The position numbers and the translations under genes are program-made. A DNA stretch of 64,000 nt from Streptomyces sp. NBC_01669 (GTDB lineage Bacteria > Actinomycetota > Actinomycetes > Streptomycetales > Streptomycetaceae): positions 5,022,001-5,086,000 of the forward strand of contig NZ_JAPEQG010000001.1 in NCBI RefSeq assembly GCF_026339735.1, written 5' to 3'. Position 1 is the first letter of the stretch; each line of letters opens with the position of its first letter. The notes beneath the pieces were generated by a model. That model made no database searches and was not told where the DNA came from. It saw nothing but the letters and a program-made list of their open reading frames with translations. Positions 25,804 through 34,711 of the stretch are shown here, piece by piece.

Positions 25804-26832
25804 GTGTCCAACAAGCCGGTGAGAGCGCAGGCCAAGGGGGCTGATGGGGTGTCGGAAGACCGTAATTCCGCTGTGGGCGAACAGTCTACGAGCCAACCGA
25901 CAAAAGCCGCAAAACGCCCGCCCCGGGAGTCGGTGAAGTCGGTGACGTCCGGCAGGTCCGCGAAGGCGTCCAAGGGGTCCGCAAAGAAGACCGGGGCATC
26001 GGTGAAGACGTCCGGGGCGTCCGGGCGGACGGTCGGGGCAGCGGTGGGGCCGGGAAAGTCCGGGAAGCCGGAGTCGCACCTCGCGATGGTGCGCCGCGCC
26101 CGCCGGATCAACCGCGAGCTCGCCGAGGTCTATCCGTACGCCCATCCGGAGCTGGACTTCCGGAACCCCTTCGAGCTCCTGGTCGCCACGGTCCTCTCCG
26201 CCCAGACCACCGATCTGAGAGTCAACCAGACCACCCCCGCGCTGTTCGCCGCCTACCCGACCCCCGAGGACATGGCGGCGGCCGTCCCCGAGGAGCTGGA
26301 GGAGGTCATCCGGCCGACCGGCTTCTTCCGGGCCAAGGCCAGGTCGCTGATAGGGCTCTCCGCCGCCCTCAGGGACAACTTCGGCGGTGAGGTCCCGGGG
26401 CGGCTCGCGGACCTGGTCACGCTGCCCGGCGTCGGCCGCAAGACCGCCAATGTCGTCCTCGGCAATGCCTTCGGCGTCCCCGGCATCACGGTCGACACCC
26501 ACTTCGGCCGGCTGGTCCGCCGCTGGAAGTGGACGGAGCAGGAGGACCCGGAGAAGGTCGAGGCGGAGATCGCCGCGATCTTCCCCAAGAGCGAGTGGAC
26601 GATGCTCTCGCACCGCGTCGTCTTCCACGGCCGCCGCATCTGCCACGCCCGCAGGCCCGCCTGCGGCGCCTGTCCGATCGCCCCGCTCTGCCCCTCGTAC
26701 GGCGAGGGCGAGACGGATCCGGAGAAGGCCCGGAAGCTCCTGAAGTACGAGATGGGCGGACAGCCCGGCCAGCGGCTGAGCCCGCCGCCCGACTACCCGG
26801 GCAAGCCCGCGCCGGCACTGGGCGCCGGGTGA
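25804..26832 (+). CDS. nth: endonuclease III with long basic N-terminal extension
   Basis: 342 aa, against about 210-260 usual. The first 90 residues are Lys/Ser/Ala-rich low complexity, then the glycosylase fold: VATVLSAQTTD, helix-hairpin-helix LPGVGRKTANVVL with catalytic Lys, TVDTHFGRLVRR with catalytic Asp, and the [4Fe-4S] ligands C-x6-C-x2-C-x5-C in CHARRPACGACPIAPLC. It removes oxidised pyrimidines and nicks the abasic site. GTG 25804 is the first start in frame; an internal start near the folded domain would give the standard length, but codon use in the extension is normal for the genome. Confidence 0.93.
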   Translation: MSNKPVRAQAKGADGVSEDRNSAVGEQSTSQPTKAAKRPPRESVKSVTSGRSAKASKGSAKKTGASVKTSGASGRTVGAAVGPGKSGKPESHLAMVRRARRINRELAEVYPYAHPELDFRNPFELLVATVLSAQTTDLRVNQTTPALFAAYPTPEDMAAAVPEELEEVIRPTGFFRAKARSLIGLSAALRDNFGGEVPGRLADLVTLPGVGRKTANVVLGNAFGVPGITVDTHFGRLVRRWKWTEQEDPEKVEAEIAAIFPKSEWTMLSHRVVFHGRRICHARRPACGACPIAPLCPSYGEGETDPEKARKLLKYEMGGQPGQRLSPPPDYPGKPAPALGAG

Positions 26833-26891
26833 CGGAGCGCCCTTCCGGAACGAAATGCGCGACCGCAGGCGTTGTGAGACGAGGGGTGCCT

Positions 26892-27617
26892 ATGAAGACG
26901 CACGAACAGAGCCACGTGGAGGGTCACTCCGCGGGCGTGGGCCGGGACGACGCGATCACTGTCTCGACGGACGGGCTGCCCGAGTGGCTCGAGCCCGTCG
27001 CCCGCGCCGCACGGACCATCGAGCCCCAGCAGCTCAGCCGCTTTCTGCCGCCCGAGAGCGGCGCCGGGCGTCAGTCCGCCGTCCTGGTCCTGTTCGGTGA
27101 AGGCGAGCGCGGGCCCGAGCTGCTCCTGATGGAGCGCGCGGGCTCACTGCGTTCCCACCCCGGGCAGCCCTCCTTCCCCGGGGGAGCCCTGGACCCCGAG
27201 GACGGCGACCAGGCGACCGCAGGACCGCTGAGGGCGGCTCTGCGGGAGGCCGAGGAGGAGACCGGACTCGATCCGCGCGGCGTCCAGCTCTTTGCTGTGC
27301 TGCCCCGGCTCTACATCCCGGTGAGCAGTTTCGTCGTCACGCCCGTACTTGGCTGGTGGCGGGCGCCGAGCCCGGTCGGGGTCGTCGATCCGGCCGAGAC
27401 TGCCCGGGTCTTCACGGTTCCCGTGGCGGATCTCACTGATCCGGCCAATCGGGTGACGACGGTGCACCCCAGCGGTCACCGAGGCCCGGCATTCCTGGTC
27501 GAATCGGCACTGGTCTGGGGTTTCACCGCCGGGGTGATCGACCGCATTCTGCACTTCGCGGGCTGGGAGCGCCCCTGGGACGGGACCAGGCAGGTGCCGC
27601 TCGACTGGCGCGCATGA
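26892..27617 (+). CDS. NUDIX hydrolase, coenzyme A pyrophosphatase type
   Basis: 241 aa. The CoA-pyrophosphatase signature LLMERAGSLRSHPGQPSFPG leads into the Nudix box (GGALDPEDGD, then AALREAEEETGLD). NudL-type enzymes cleave CoA and acyl-CoA to 4'-phosphopantetheine. ATG 26892 is preceded by GAGGGGTG. Follows nth by 59 nt and precedes the MarP-like gene by 88 nt on the same strand, the same order (nth, nudix, marP) as in mycobacteria. Confidence 0.9.
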   Translation: MKTHEQSHVEGHSAGVGRDDAITVSTDGLPEWLEPVARAARTIEPQQLSRFLPPESGAGRQSAVLVLFGEGERGPELLLMERAGSLRSHPGQPSFPGGALDPEDGDQATAGPLRAALREAEEETGLDPRGVQLFAVLPRLYIPVSSFVVTPVLGWWRAPSPVGVVDPAETARVFTVPVADLTDPANRVTTVHPSGHRGPAFLVESALVWGFTAGVIDRILHFAGWERPWDGTRQVPLDWRA

Positions 27618-27705
27618 CAGGCTGACTTCCGTGCTGGGCCGTTCGGGCCTGCCCGGTCCCAGCCGAACGAACGGGTCCGGTGACGAATCTGCGAGGCAAT
27701 AGACG

Positions 27706-28911
27706 GTGAACGTGCTGGACATCCTGCTGCTGGCCGGCGCCGTGTGGTTCGCAGTGATCGGCTACCGCCAGGGCTTCGTCGTCGGCATCCTGTCGGTCAT
27801 CGGCTTCCTGGGCGGCGGCCTGGTCGCCGTCTATCTGCTGCCGGTCCTGTGGGACCAGCTGACGGACGGCTCCGAGGTCTCCTCCACGGCCGCCGTGGTC
27901 GCGGTCATCATCGTGATCGTGTGCGCCTCCGTCGGCCAGGCCTTCACCACCCACCTCGGCAACAAACTCCGGCGGTACATCACGTGGTCGCCCGCCCGTG
28001 CCCTCGATGCCACCGGCGGCGCACTCGTCAATGTGGTCGCGATGCTGCTGGTGGCGTGGCTGATCGGTTCCGCGCTGGCGGGTACGTCGCTGCCGACGCT
28101 GGGCAAGGAGGTGCGTAACTCCTCGGTGCTGCTCGGCATCTCCCGGGTGATGCCTGCCCAGGCCTCCACCTGGTTCACGGACTTCTCCTCCGTCCTTGCG
28201 CAGAACGGCTTTCCGCAGGTCTTCAGCCCCTTCGCCAACGAGCCGATCACCGAGGTCAAGGCCCCGGATCCGGCCCTGGCCGGCAGCCCCGTCGCGGCTC
28301 GCGCCAAGCAGTCCATCGTCAAGGTCGTCGGTACGGCCCCGGGCTGCGGCAAGGTCCTCGAAGGCACCGGCTTCGTCTTCTCCGACCGTCGGGTGATGAC
28401 CAACGCCCATGTCGTCGGCGGCGTTGACGAGCCGACCGTCCAGATCGGCGGCCAGGGGCGGCTGTACGACGCGAAGGTCGTCCTCTACAACTGGCAGCGC
28501 GACATCGCCGTACTCGACGTCCCGGATCTCGACGCGAAGCCGCTGAAGTTCACCGCTACGGACCACGACGCCGCGACGGGGAACGACGCCATCGTCGCGG
28601 GCTTCCCGGAGAACGGCTCGTACGACGTACGCTCCGCGCGTGTCCGCGGCCGCATCGACGCCGACGGCCCGGACATCTACCACCGGGGCACCGTCCGCCG
28701 CGATGTGTACTCGCTCTTCGCGACGGTCCGCCAGGGCAACTCCGGCGGACCGTTGCTGACCCCCGACGGCAAGGTGTACGGGGTCGTCTTCGCCAAGTCG
28801 CTGGACGACCCCGACACGGGCTACGCCCTGACCGCAGACGAGATCCGCCAGGACATCGCCGACGGCCGCACCGCCAACCAGCAGGTCGACAGTCAGGCGT
28901 GTGCGCTGTAG
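27706..28911 (+). CDS. MarP-like membrane serine protease (CvpA domain plus trypsin-like domain)
   Basis: 401 aa. Four membrane helices of the CvpA/colicin V production domain (residues 1-140), a linker, then a chymotrypsin-fold protease outside the membrane with triad His235 (TNAHVV), Asp266 (RDIAVLD) and Ser346 (GNSGGPL). In Mycobacterium tuberculosis MarP (Rv3671c) is needed for acid and oxidative stress resistance and activates cell-wall hydrolases. Cysteines near 210 and 399 could form the redox-sensitive disulfide of that family. GTG start; upstream ribosome site is weak. Confidence 0.92.
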   Translation: MNVLDILLLAGAVWFAVIGYRQGFVVGILSVIGFLGGGLVAVYLLPVLWDQLTDGSEVSSTAAVVAVIIVIVCASVGQAFTTHLGNKLRRYITWSPARALDATGGALVNVVAMLLVAWLIGSALAGTSLPTLGKEVRNSSVLLGISRVMPAQASTWFTDFSSVLAQNGFPQVFSPFANEPITEVKAPDPALAGSPVAARAKQSIVKVVGTAPGCGKVLEGTGFVFSDRRVMTNAHVVGGVDEPTVQIGGQGRLYDAKVVLYNWQRDIAVLDVPDLDAKPLKFTATDHDAATGNDAIVAGFPENGSYDVRSARVRGRIDADGPDIYHRGTVRRDVYSLFATVRQGNSGGPLLTPDGKVYGVVFAKSLDDPDTGYALTADEIRQDIADGRTANQQVDSQACAL

Positions 28912-28965
28912 GGAACGGACAGAGGTCGGCCCGGGTCCGATCCGTGTGATCAGGTCAGGACTGCG

Positions 28966-29169
28966 TCATCCGCGGGGATGGCGCAGCCGCGCCGAGACCC
29001 AGCGGGCCCGGCGGCGGAGAATGTGCGGAATGCCCAGCTGGGGATCATGCAGGTCATGCACACCGAGCACCCGGCCCCGAGGGCCGTCCCCCTCATGAAT
29101 GCTCGGATCCGCCGTAGCGGTCGAGCGACGATTGCGTGCTGCGTCACCGAAGTCGTGCGTCCAGCCCAT
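28966..29169 (-). CDS. possible 67-aa protein of unknown function
   Basis: Open frame MGWTHDFGDA to LRHPRG, basic at the C-terminus (HILRRRARWVSARLRH). Third-position GC is raised but not as strongly as in neighbours. The only ribosome-site candidate is a GGGGT directly before the ATG. It sits alone in a 420-nt gap between marP and the convergent hydrolase gene, pointing toward marP. No family recognised. It may be a real small gene or chance. Confidence 0.4.
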   Translation of the reverse strand: MGWTHDFGDAARNRRSTATADPSIHEGDGPRGRVLGVHDLHDPQLGIPHILRRRARWVSARLRHPRG

Positions 29170-29215
29170 ACCCCGACGTCTGCCCGTGCCTCATGGTCGG
29201 TAATCGTGAGGGCGC

Positions 29216-29249
29216 CAGCCAATTGGCCTATGCGCCGGGCAATTGGCTG
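29216..29249. repeat. inverted repeat of two CAATTG-containing 10-mers
   Basis: CAGCCAATTG (29216-29225) and CAATTGGCTG (29240-29249), 14-nt spacer, perfect. Each arm itself contains the palindrome CAATTG, unusual in this GC-rich context. It lies 47 nt upstream of the possible 67-aa ORF and 84 nt after the hydrolase stop, so it could be an operator or a weak terminator. Confidence 0.6.
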
Positions 29250-29332
29250 TTCGTCGGACAACTGTGCTCTTCCGGCCACCGGTTGGTCGCGACCGGTTAC
29301 CTGTTCGGCCACCCCCAGGGCCCGTCCCGGGG

Positions 29333-30307
29333 CTACCGGTCGGGCTCGGGATCCTTGAGCCAGTTGATGAGTTCGGTCGAGAAACCGGCCGGATCCTCCT
29401 CGTGCGGGAAGTGCCCCAGACCATCGAAAAGTCGCCAACGGTACGGCGCTTCGACGTACTCGCCGGACCCCGCCGCACTCCGCGTACGGGCCACCGGATC
29501 GAGCGAACCGTGCAGATGCAGGGTCGGCACCCGTACCGGTCGTTTCATCCGGCGGTTGAACTGGATGCCGTCCGGGCGCGCCATGGAGCGCACCATCCAG
29601 CGGTACGGCTCGATCGAGCAGTGAGCCGTCGACGGGATGCACATCGCACGCCGGTAGACGTCCACTGCCGCGTCGTCGGGGAACTCGGACGTCCGCGGCC
29701 CCGACCAGTCGCGGATCAGCCGGCCCACCAAGGCCCCGTCGTCCGCGACGAGCTGACGCTCCGGCACCCAGGGGCGCTGGAAGCCCCAGATGTACGAGCC
29801 TGCCCGGGACTGCGCGAAGTCGGAGAGCATCGAGGACCGCCAGCGGCGCGGATGCGGCATCGAGGAGACCACCAGCCGGCGCACCAGCTTGGGCCGCATC
29901 ACCGCGGCCGTCCAGGCGAGGTATCCGCCCATGTCGTGACCGACCAGCGCCGCGTCCGGCTCACCGAGCGACCGGATCACGCCGGTGACGTCGAGGGCCA
30001 GGTTGGCGGGGTCGTACCCCCGTGGCGTACGGTCGCTGCCGCCCACCCCGCGCAGATCCATCGCGACGGCACGGAACCCGGCGTCGGCGAGCGCGGTCAG
30101 CTGATGGCGCCAGGTCCACCAGAACTGCGGGAAACCGTGCAGCAGCAGTACCAGAGGGCCGTCGCCCAGCTCGGCGATGTGGAAGCGTGCCCCGTTGGCT
30201 GCCACATCTCGGTGGATCCAGGGACCGTCGATCCGTACGGGACTGCCGGAGCCGGAGGCCGGGCCGGGGCCTGTGGGGCCGAATGCGCTGGAATCGGGGA
30301 CGGTCAT
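29333..30307 (-). CDS. alpha/beta hydrolase, epoxide-hydrolase-like
   Basis: 324 aa. Oxyanion motif LLHGFPQFWWTWRHQ (HGFP is typical of epoxide hydrolases and haloalkane dehalogenases), nucleophile elbow VGHDMGGYLAW with Asp, a helical lid, and a C-terminal His in GLGHFPHEEDP. An Asp nucleophile favours epoxide hydrolase over esterase. ATG 30307 overlaps the stop of the holin-like gene (ATGA), so it is co-expressed. Substrate unknown. Confidence 0.87.
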   Translation of the reverse strand: MTVPDSSAFGPTGPGPASGSGSPVRIDGPWIHRDVAANGARFHIAELGDGPLVLLLHGFPQFWWTWRHQLTALADAGFRAVAMDLRGVGGSDRTPRGYDPANLALDVTGVIRSLGEPDAALVGHDMGGYLAWTAAVMRPKLVRRLVVSSMPHPRRWRSSMLSDFAQSRAGSYIWGFQRPWVPERQLVADDGALVGRLIRDWSGPRTSEFPDDAAVDVYRRAMCIPSTAHCSIEPYRWMVRSMARPDGIQFNRRMKRPVRVPTLHLHGSLDPVARTRSAAGSGEYVEAPYRWRLFDGLGHFPHEEDPAGFSTELINWLKDPEPDR

Positions 30308-30843
30308 GTGGACGAGCGTGCCACAGCGGACGCATTGTCCTTGACCGCGGACTTCGCTCCGGCCTTCTCCGTCCGCGTGCTTCCCGAGGCGGTGACGGCC
30401 GGGAGACCGACACTCGCGGTGATCGCCGGACGCGGGTGCGGCTTGGCGCCCTGCAGCACGGCCGCCGACAGCTTGGCCGACGCGATCGACTTCTCCGGCG
30501 GCTTGACCTTCTTGAACTTGGCCATGGCGATCAGCGCGAGCACGATCGCCAGCAGAATGAACGCACCGCCCACGATCAGGAACGACCAGGCGAGCCCGAG
30601 ACCCAGGTTGTGGATTCCGTACGCCGCCGCGAAGCTCAGCACCGGCAACGAGAACAGGATCAGCACTCCCGCGACGATGAACGCCACACTGCCGGTCACA
30701 CCCCGCTTGACGTCCTGCCGCACCTCGGCCTTGGCCAGGGCGATCTCGTCGTGCACCAGCGCGGACATCTCGGCCGTCGCCGAGGCGACCAGCTGCCCGA
30801 GACTGCGGTCGGCGCTGCCCGCGTAGTTGCCGGGGTCGCTCAT
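30304..30843 (-). CDS. phage-holin-family (DUF1469-like) membrane protein
   Basis: 179 aa. An amphipathic N-terminal helix (SLGQLVASATAEMSALVHDE, then IALAKAEV), two membrane segments (about 50-75 and 82-110), and a long basic, Ala/Ser-rich cytoplasmic tail. This matches the DUF1469 family also called phage holin family or Act_N/PFAM 07332; in actinobacteria these are chromosomal and not phage-linked. Role unknown. Coupled to the hydrolase; the nhaA gene ends up on the same strand 47 nt upstream. Confidence 0.82.
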   Translation of the reverse strand: MSDPGNYAGSADRSLGQLVASATAEMSALVHDEIALAKAEVRQDVKRGVTGSVAFIVAGVLILFSLPVLSFAAAYGIHNLGLGLAWSFLIVGGAFILLAIVLALIAMAKFKKVKPPEKSIASAKLSAAVLQGAKPHPRPAITASVGLPAVTASGSTRTEKAGAKSAVKDNASAVARSST

Positions 30844-30890
30844 CCCTGACTCCCTCTTCTGCTCTCCTGCTCAACACATCTGGTGTCAGA

Positions 30891-32297
30891 TCATGCCGGA
30901 CTGTCCGGCTTGTTGCTCGCCACCCCCGCCACTTGGGCAAGGCGCCGGTGCTCTGCGGCCTTCTTCTCGTAGATCGCGGCCATCCGGAGGTGGTACGCCG
31001 GATCGTCCTGTTCGTAGATGTCGGGCACCCCGTCCTCGTCCTCGTCGCGCTCCTCCGCCTCGTACAGCGCCCGGTAGGTACGTACCCGGAGTTTGAGCAG
31101 CGCACCGGAGAACATGGCCGCTATCAGCGACCCCAGCAGCACGGCTGCCTTGATCTCGTTCTCGATGAACGCGTCGCCCTCGAACGCCAGCTCACCGATG
31201 AGCAGCGAGACGGTGAAGCCGATCCCGGCGAGTGAGGCGATCGCGAAGACGTCCGCCCAGGCCAGGTCCTTGTTCAGCTCCGCCTTGGTGAAACGGGCGG
31301 CCAGCCACGTACCGCCGAAGATGCCGACCGTCTTGCCGACGACGAGCCCCAGCACGACACCGAGCGTCTCGGGTCGTGTGAAGACACCCGCCACCGCGTC
31401 GCCGGAGAGCGGCACCCCGGCCGAGAACAGCGCGAACAGCGGCACGGCGAGACCGGCCGACAGTGGGCGTATCAGGTGCTCGATGTGCTCGCCGGGGGAG
31501 TGCTCCTCGCCCTCGCGCCGGGTGCAGCGCAGCATCAGCCCCATGGCGACACCGGCGATGGTGGCGTGGATGCCGCTGTTGTACATCAGTCCCCAGATGA
31601 CCAGGGCGAGCGGGATGTAGACGTACCAGCCGCGCACGTTCTTGCGCAGCAGGAGGTAGAAGACGGCGAGGCCGACGAACGCGCCGGCGAGCGCGGCGAG
31701 GTCGATGTCGTCGGTGAAGAAGACCGCGATGATCAGGATCGCGAGGAGGTCGTCGACGACGGCGAGCGTGAGCAGGAAGGCGCGGAGTGCGGACGGCAGC
31801 GAGGTGCCGATGACCGCGAGCACAGCGAGTGCGAAGGCGATATCGGTGGCCGTGGGGACGGCCCATCCGGCGGTCGAACCGCCGCCGGTCACTGTCACCA
31901 GTGTGTAGACGACGGCCGGCGCGGCCATTCCGCACACGGCGGCGATGACCGGCAGCGCGGCCGCCTTGGGATCGCGCAGCTCACCCGCGACCAGTTCGCG
32001 CTTGAGCTCGACGCCCGCGACGAAGAAGAAGACCGCGAGCAGCCCGTCGGCCGCCCAGTGCTGCACGGAGAGATTCAGTCCCAGGGACTCCGGCCCGAAG
32101 TGGAAGTCGCTGAGGGCCCGGTAACTCGAGCCGAGGGTGTTCGCCCAGACCAGCGCCGCGATGGCGGCGCCCAGCAGGATGACTCCGCCGACGGTCTCGG
32201 TGCGCAGGGCGTCCGCGAGGTAGTTCCGCTCGGGGAGGGAGAGGCGCCCGAGGAAGGTCCGGTGCGACGGCGGGGGTGTGGGGGTGGGCGCGGCCAC
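30891..32297 (-). CDS. nhaA: NhaA sodium/proton antiporter
   Basis: 468 aa with eleven to twelve membrane segments. Family hallmarks: FFFVAGVELKREL, WAVPTATDIAFALAVLA with the sensor region, LAVVDDLLAI with the paired Asp residues of the ion site, and SGIHATIAGV. It exchanges cytoplasmic Na+ for external H+. The C-terminal 60 residues are an acidic then Lys/Ala-rich tail (YEAEERDEDEDG) not found in E. coli NhaA. GTG 32297 is chosen because GGAGG lies 9 nt upstream; a longer frame lacks such a site. Confidence 0.94.
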   Translation of the reverse strand: MAAPTPTPPPSHRTFLGRLSLPERNYLADALRTETVGGVILLGAAIAALVWANTLGSSYRALSDFHFGPESLGLNLSVQHWAADGLLAVFFFVAGVELKRELVAGELRDPKAAALPVIAAVCGMAAPAVVYTLVTVTGGGSTAGWAVPTATDIAFALAVLAVIGTSLPSALRAFLLTLAVVDDLLAILIIAVFFTDDIDLAALAGAFVGLAVFYLLLRKNVRGWYVYIPLALVIWGLMYNSGIHATIAGVAMGLMLRCTRREGEEHSPGEHIEHLIRPLSAGLAVPLFALFSAGVPLSGDAVAGVFTRPETLGVVLGLVVGKTVGIFGGTWLAARFTKAELNKDLAWADVFAIASLAGIGFTVSLLIGELAFEGDAFIENEIKAAVLLGSLIAAMFSGALLKLRVRTYRALYEAEERDEDEDGVPDIYEQDDPAYHLRMAAIYEKKAAEHRRLAQVAGVASNKPDSPA

Positions 32298-32460
32298 GAG
32301 TGGAGACCTCCGGGTCGGTACGGCAGCGATGGCATGGCTGATGCACTTGCCGACCAGACTTCCCGGCACACCCTGTGGAGATTTCTTGATGTGTTGTTGA
32401 CGTTGCTGCCACTGTACCCGGGGTGTGCGGGGGCGTATCCAGTGATCTTCACCTTAAATG

Positions 32461-32499
32461 CCCGAGGGGCACCCGGCGCGTTGCCGGATGCCCCTCGGG
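32461..32499 (-). terminator. terminator of acsA
   Basis: CCCGAGGGGCACCCGGC (32461-32477) / GCCGGATGCCCCTCGGG (32483-32499), a single wobble and a 5-nt loop, 50 nt past the acsA stop. Confidence 0.85.
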
Positions 32500-32548
32500 T
32501 TCGTACACCTACGTCGGCCGGTGCTCCGGCCTTCTGCCTGTGCCTCTG

Positions 32549-34504
32549 TCAGTCCTCGGACGAAGACGTCGGCAGCTGAGTCTGGATGAGGTCCATCACC
32601 GAGGAGTCGGTGAGCGTGGTGACGTCGCCCAGCTCGCGGTTCTCCGCGACGTCACGCAGCAGACGCCGCATGATCTTGCCGGAGCGGGTCTTCGGCAGCT
32701 CGGCCACCGGCAGGATCCGCTTCGGCTTGGCGATCGGGCCGAGCGTGGCACCGACGTGGTTGCGCAGGTCCGCGACGAGTTCGTCGGAGGCGGACGCCGT
32801 GCCACGCAGTATCACGAACGCGACGATGGCCTGACCCGTCGTCTCGTCGGCCGCGCCGACCACGGCTGCCTCGGCGACGGACGGGTGCGACACGAGCGCC
32901 GACTCGACCTCGGTCGTCGAGATGTTGTGCCCGGACACGAGCATCACGTCGTCGACCCGGCCGAGCAGCCAGATGTCGCCGTCCTCGTCCTTCTTGGCGC
33001 CGTCGCCCGCGAAGTACTTGCCCTCGAAGCGCGACCAGTACGTGTCGATGAAGCGCTGGTCGTCACCCCAGATGGTGCGGAGCATCGCCGGCCACGGCTC
33101 GGTGAGGACGAGGTAGCCGCCCCCGCCGTTCTCCACCTCGTGGGCCTCGTCGTCGACGACGGTGGCGGAGATGCCGGGCAGGGCGCGCTGCGCCGAACCG
33201 GGCTTGGTGGCCGTGACACCGGGAAGCGGCGAGATCATCATCGCGCCGGTCTCGGTCTGCCACCAGGTGTCCACGATCGGGCACCTGTCGGCGCCGATGT
33301 GCTTGCGGTACCACATCCATGCCTCGGGGTTGATCGGCTCACCGACCGAACCGAGGACGCGCAGCGAGGACAGGTCGAACTTGGCGGGGATGTCGTCGCC
33401 CCACTTCATGAACGTACGGATGGCGGTCGGCGCGGTGTACAGGATCGTGACGCCGTACTTCTGCACGATCTCCCAGAAACGCCCCTGGTGGGGGGTGTCG
33501 GGCGTGCCCTCGTACATGACCTGCGTCGCGCCGTTGGCCAGCGGTCCGTACACGATGTACGAGTGCCCGGTCACCCAGCCGATGTCGGCCGTGCACCAGT
33601 AGACATCGGTCTCCGGCTTGAGGTCGAAGACCGCGTTGTGGGTGTACGCGGCCTGCGTGAGGTAGCCGCCGGAGGTGTGCAGGATGCCCTTCGGCTTACC
33701 CGTCGTACCCGAGGTGTAGAGGATGAAGAGCGGCTGCTCCGCCTCGAAGGCCTCGGGGGTGTGCTCGGCGGACTGGCGGCCGGTGATCTCGTGCCACCAG
33801 ACGTCGCGGCCCTCGGTCCACGCGGTGTCCTGACCGGTGCGCCGCACCACGAGGACATGTTCGACGCTGTCGATACGGGATACGGCGTCGTCGACCGCGG
33901 GCTTCAGCGCCGACGGCTTGCCGCGGCGGTAGCCGCCGTCGGCGGTGATGACGACCTTGGCGTCCGCGTCCTGGATGCGGGCGGCGATGGCGTCGGCGGA
34001 GAAGCCGCCGAAGACCACCGAGTGCGCGGCGCCGATGCGGGCGCAGGCCAGCATCGCGATGGCGGCCTCGGGGATCATCGGCAGGTAGACGGCGACCCGG
34101 TCGCCCTTGCTGACACCGAGCTCGGTGAGGGCGTTGGCGGCGCGGGAGACCTCGTCCTTCAGTTCCGCGTAGGTGATCGCGCGGCTGTCGCCGGGCTCAC
34201 CCTCGAAGTGGATGGCGACCCGGTCGCCATTGCCCGCCTCGACGTGGCGGTCCACACAGTTGTACGCGACGTTCAGCTTGCCGTCCGCGAACCACTTCGC
34301 GAAGGGCGGATTGCTCCAGTCGAGCGTCTCGGTCGGCTCCGTGGCCCAGGTCAGGCGCCGGGCCTGCTCGGCCCAGAAGCCCAGCCGGTCCGCCTCGGCC
34401 TGCTCGTACGCCTCGGCTGTGACGTTGGCGTTCGCGGCCAGATCGGCGGGCGGTGCGAACCGCCGCTCCTCCTTGAGCAGATTGGCCAGGCTTTCGTTGC
34501 TCAC
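32549..34504 (-). CDS. acsA: acetyl-CoA synthetase
   Basis: 651 aa, full length. It makes acetyl-CoA from acetate, ATP and CoA through acetyl-AMP. Visible: AMP-binding P-loop YTSGTTGKPKGI, VDTWWQTETGA, the hinge Asp in LLGRVDDVMLVSGH, and Lys610 in RSGKIMRR, the lysine that is acetylated to shut the enzyme off. GTG 34504 has GGGAGA upstream and gives the same length I remember for the S. coelicolor enzyme. A DasR-like site lies 85 nt upstream of the start. Confidence 0.97.
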   Translation of the reverse strand: MSNESLANLLKEERRFAPPADLAANANVTAEAYEQAEADRLGFWAEQARRLTWATEPTETLDWSNPPFAKWFADGKLNVAYNCVDRHVEAGNGDRVAIHFEGEPGDSRAITYAELKDEVSRAANALTELGVSKGDRVAVYLPMIPEAAIAMLACARIGAAHSVVFGGFSADAIAARIQDADAKVVITADGGYRRGKPSALKPAVDDAVSRIDSVEHVLVVRRTGQDTAWTEGRDVWWHEITGRQSAEHTPEAFEAEQPLFILYTSGTTGKPKGILHTSGGYLTQAAYTHNAVFDLKPETDVYWCTADIGWVTGHSYIVYGPLANGATQVMYEGTPDTPHQGRFWEIVQKYGVTILYTAPTAIRTFMKWGDDIPAKFDLSSLRVLGSVGEPINPEAWMWYRKHIGADRCPIVDTWWQTETGAMMISPLPGVTATKPGSAQRALPGISATVVDDEAHEVENGGGGYLVLTEPWPAMLRTIWGDDQRFIDTYWSRFEGKYFAGDGAKKDEDGDIWLLGRVDDVMLVSGHNISTTEVESALVSHPSVAEAAVVGAADETTGQAIVAFVILRGTASASDELVADLRNHVGATLGPIAKPKRILPVAELPKTRSGKIMRRLLRDVAENRELGDVTTLTDSSVMDLIQTQLPTSSSED

Positions 34505-34588
34505 GACATCTCCCATTCCCAGGGTGTCCGTTGTGTCCCGGGGCATAGCTCATCAGGCCAGGGGCCGGGTGACAAGTGTCTGCCAGGA

Positions 34589-34604
34589 ATTGGTTTAGAC
34601 CTGT
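34589..34604 (-). promoter_or_regulatory. candidate DasR-responsive element upstream of acsA
   Basis: ATTGGTTTAGACCTGT matches the DasR (GntR family) site consensus, centred on TGGTCTAGACCA, at 12-13 of 16 positions, with the TAGACC half intact. It lies in the short acsA upstream region, where a repressor site would act. Confidence 0.45.
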
Positions 34605-34711
34605 GTTTTCGTGTATGGGGCACGATCCCGCCCCCCACCTGCGATGCGGTGCAGCACAGTGCAATGCGGAAGCGGGACCACAAGGTCTCACGGACCCGAG
34701 GTGCGTGCGGT

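Noticed and set aside
30304..30843. Prophage suggested by the holin-like protein
   Set aside because: DUF1469 proteins are ordinary actinobacterial chromosomal genes and no other phage gene is present.
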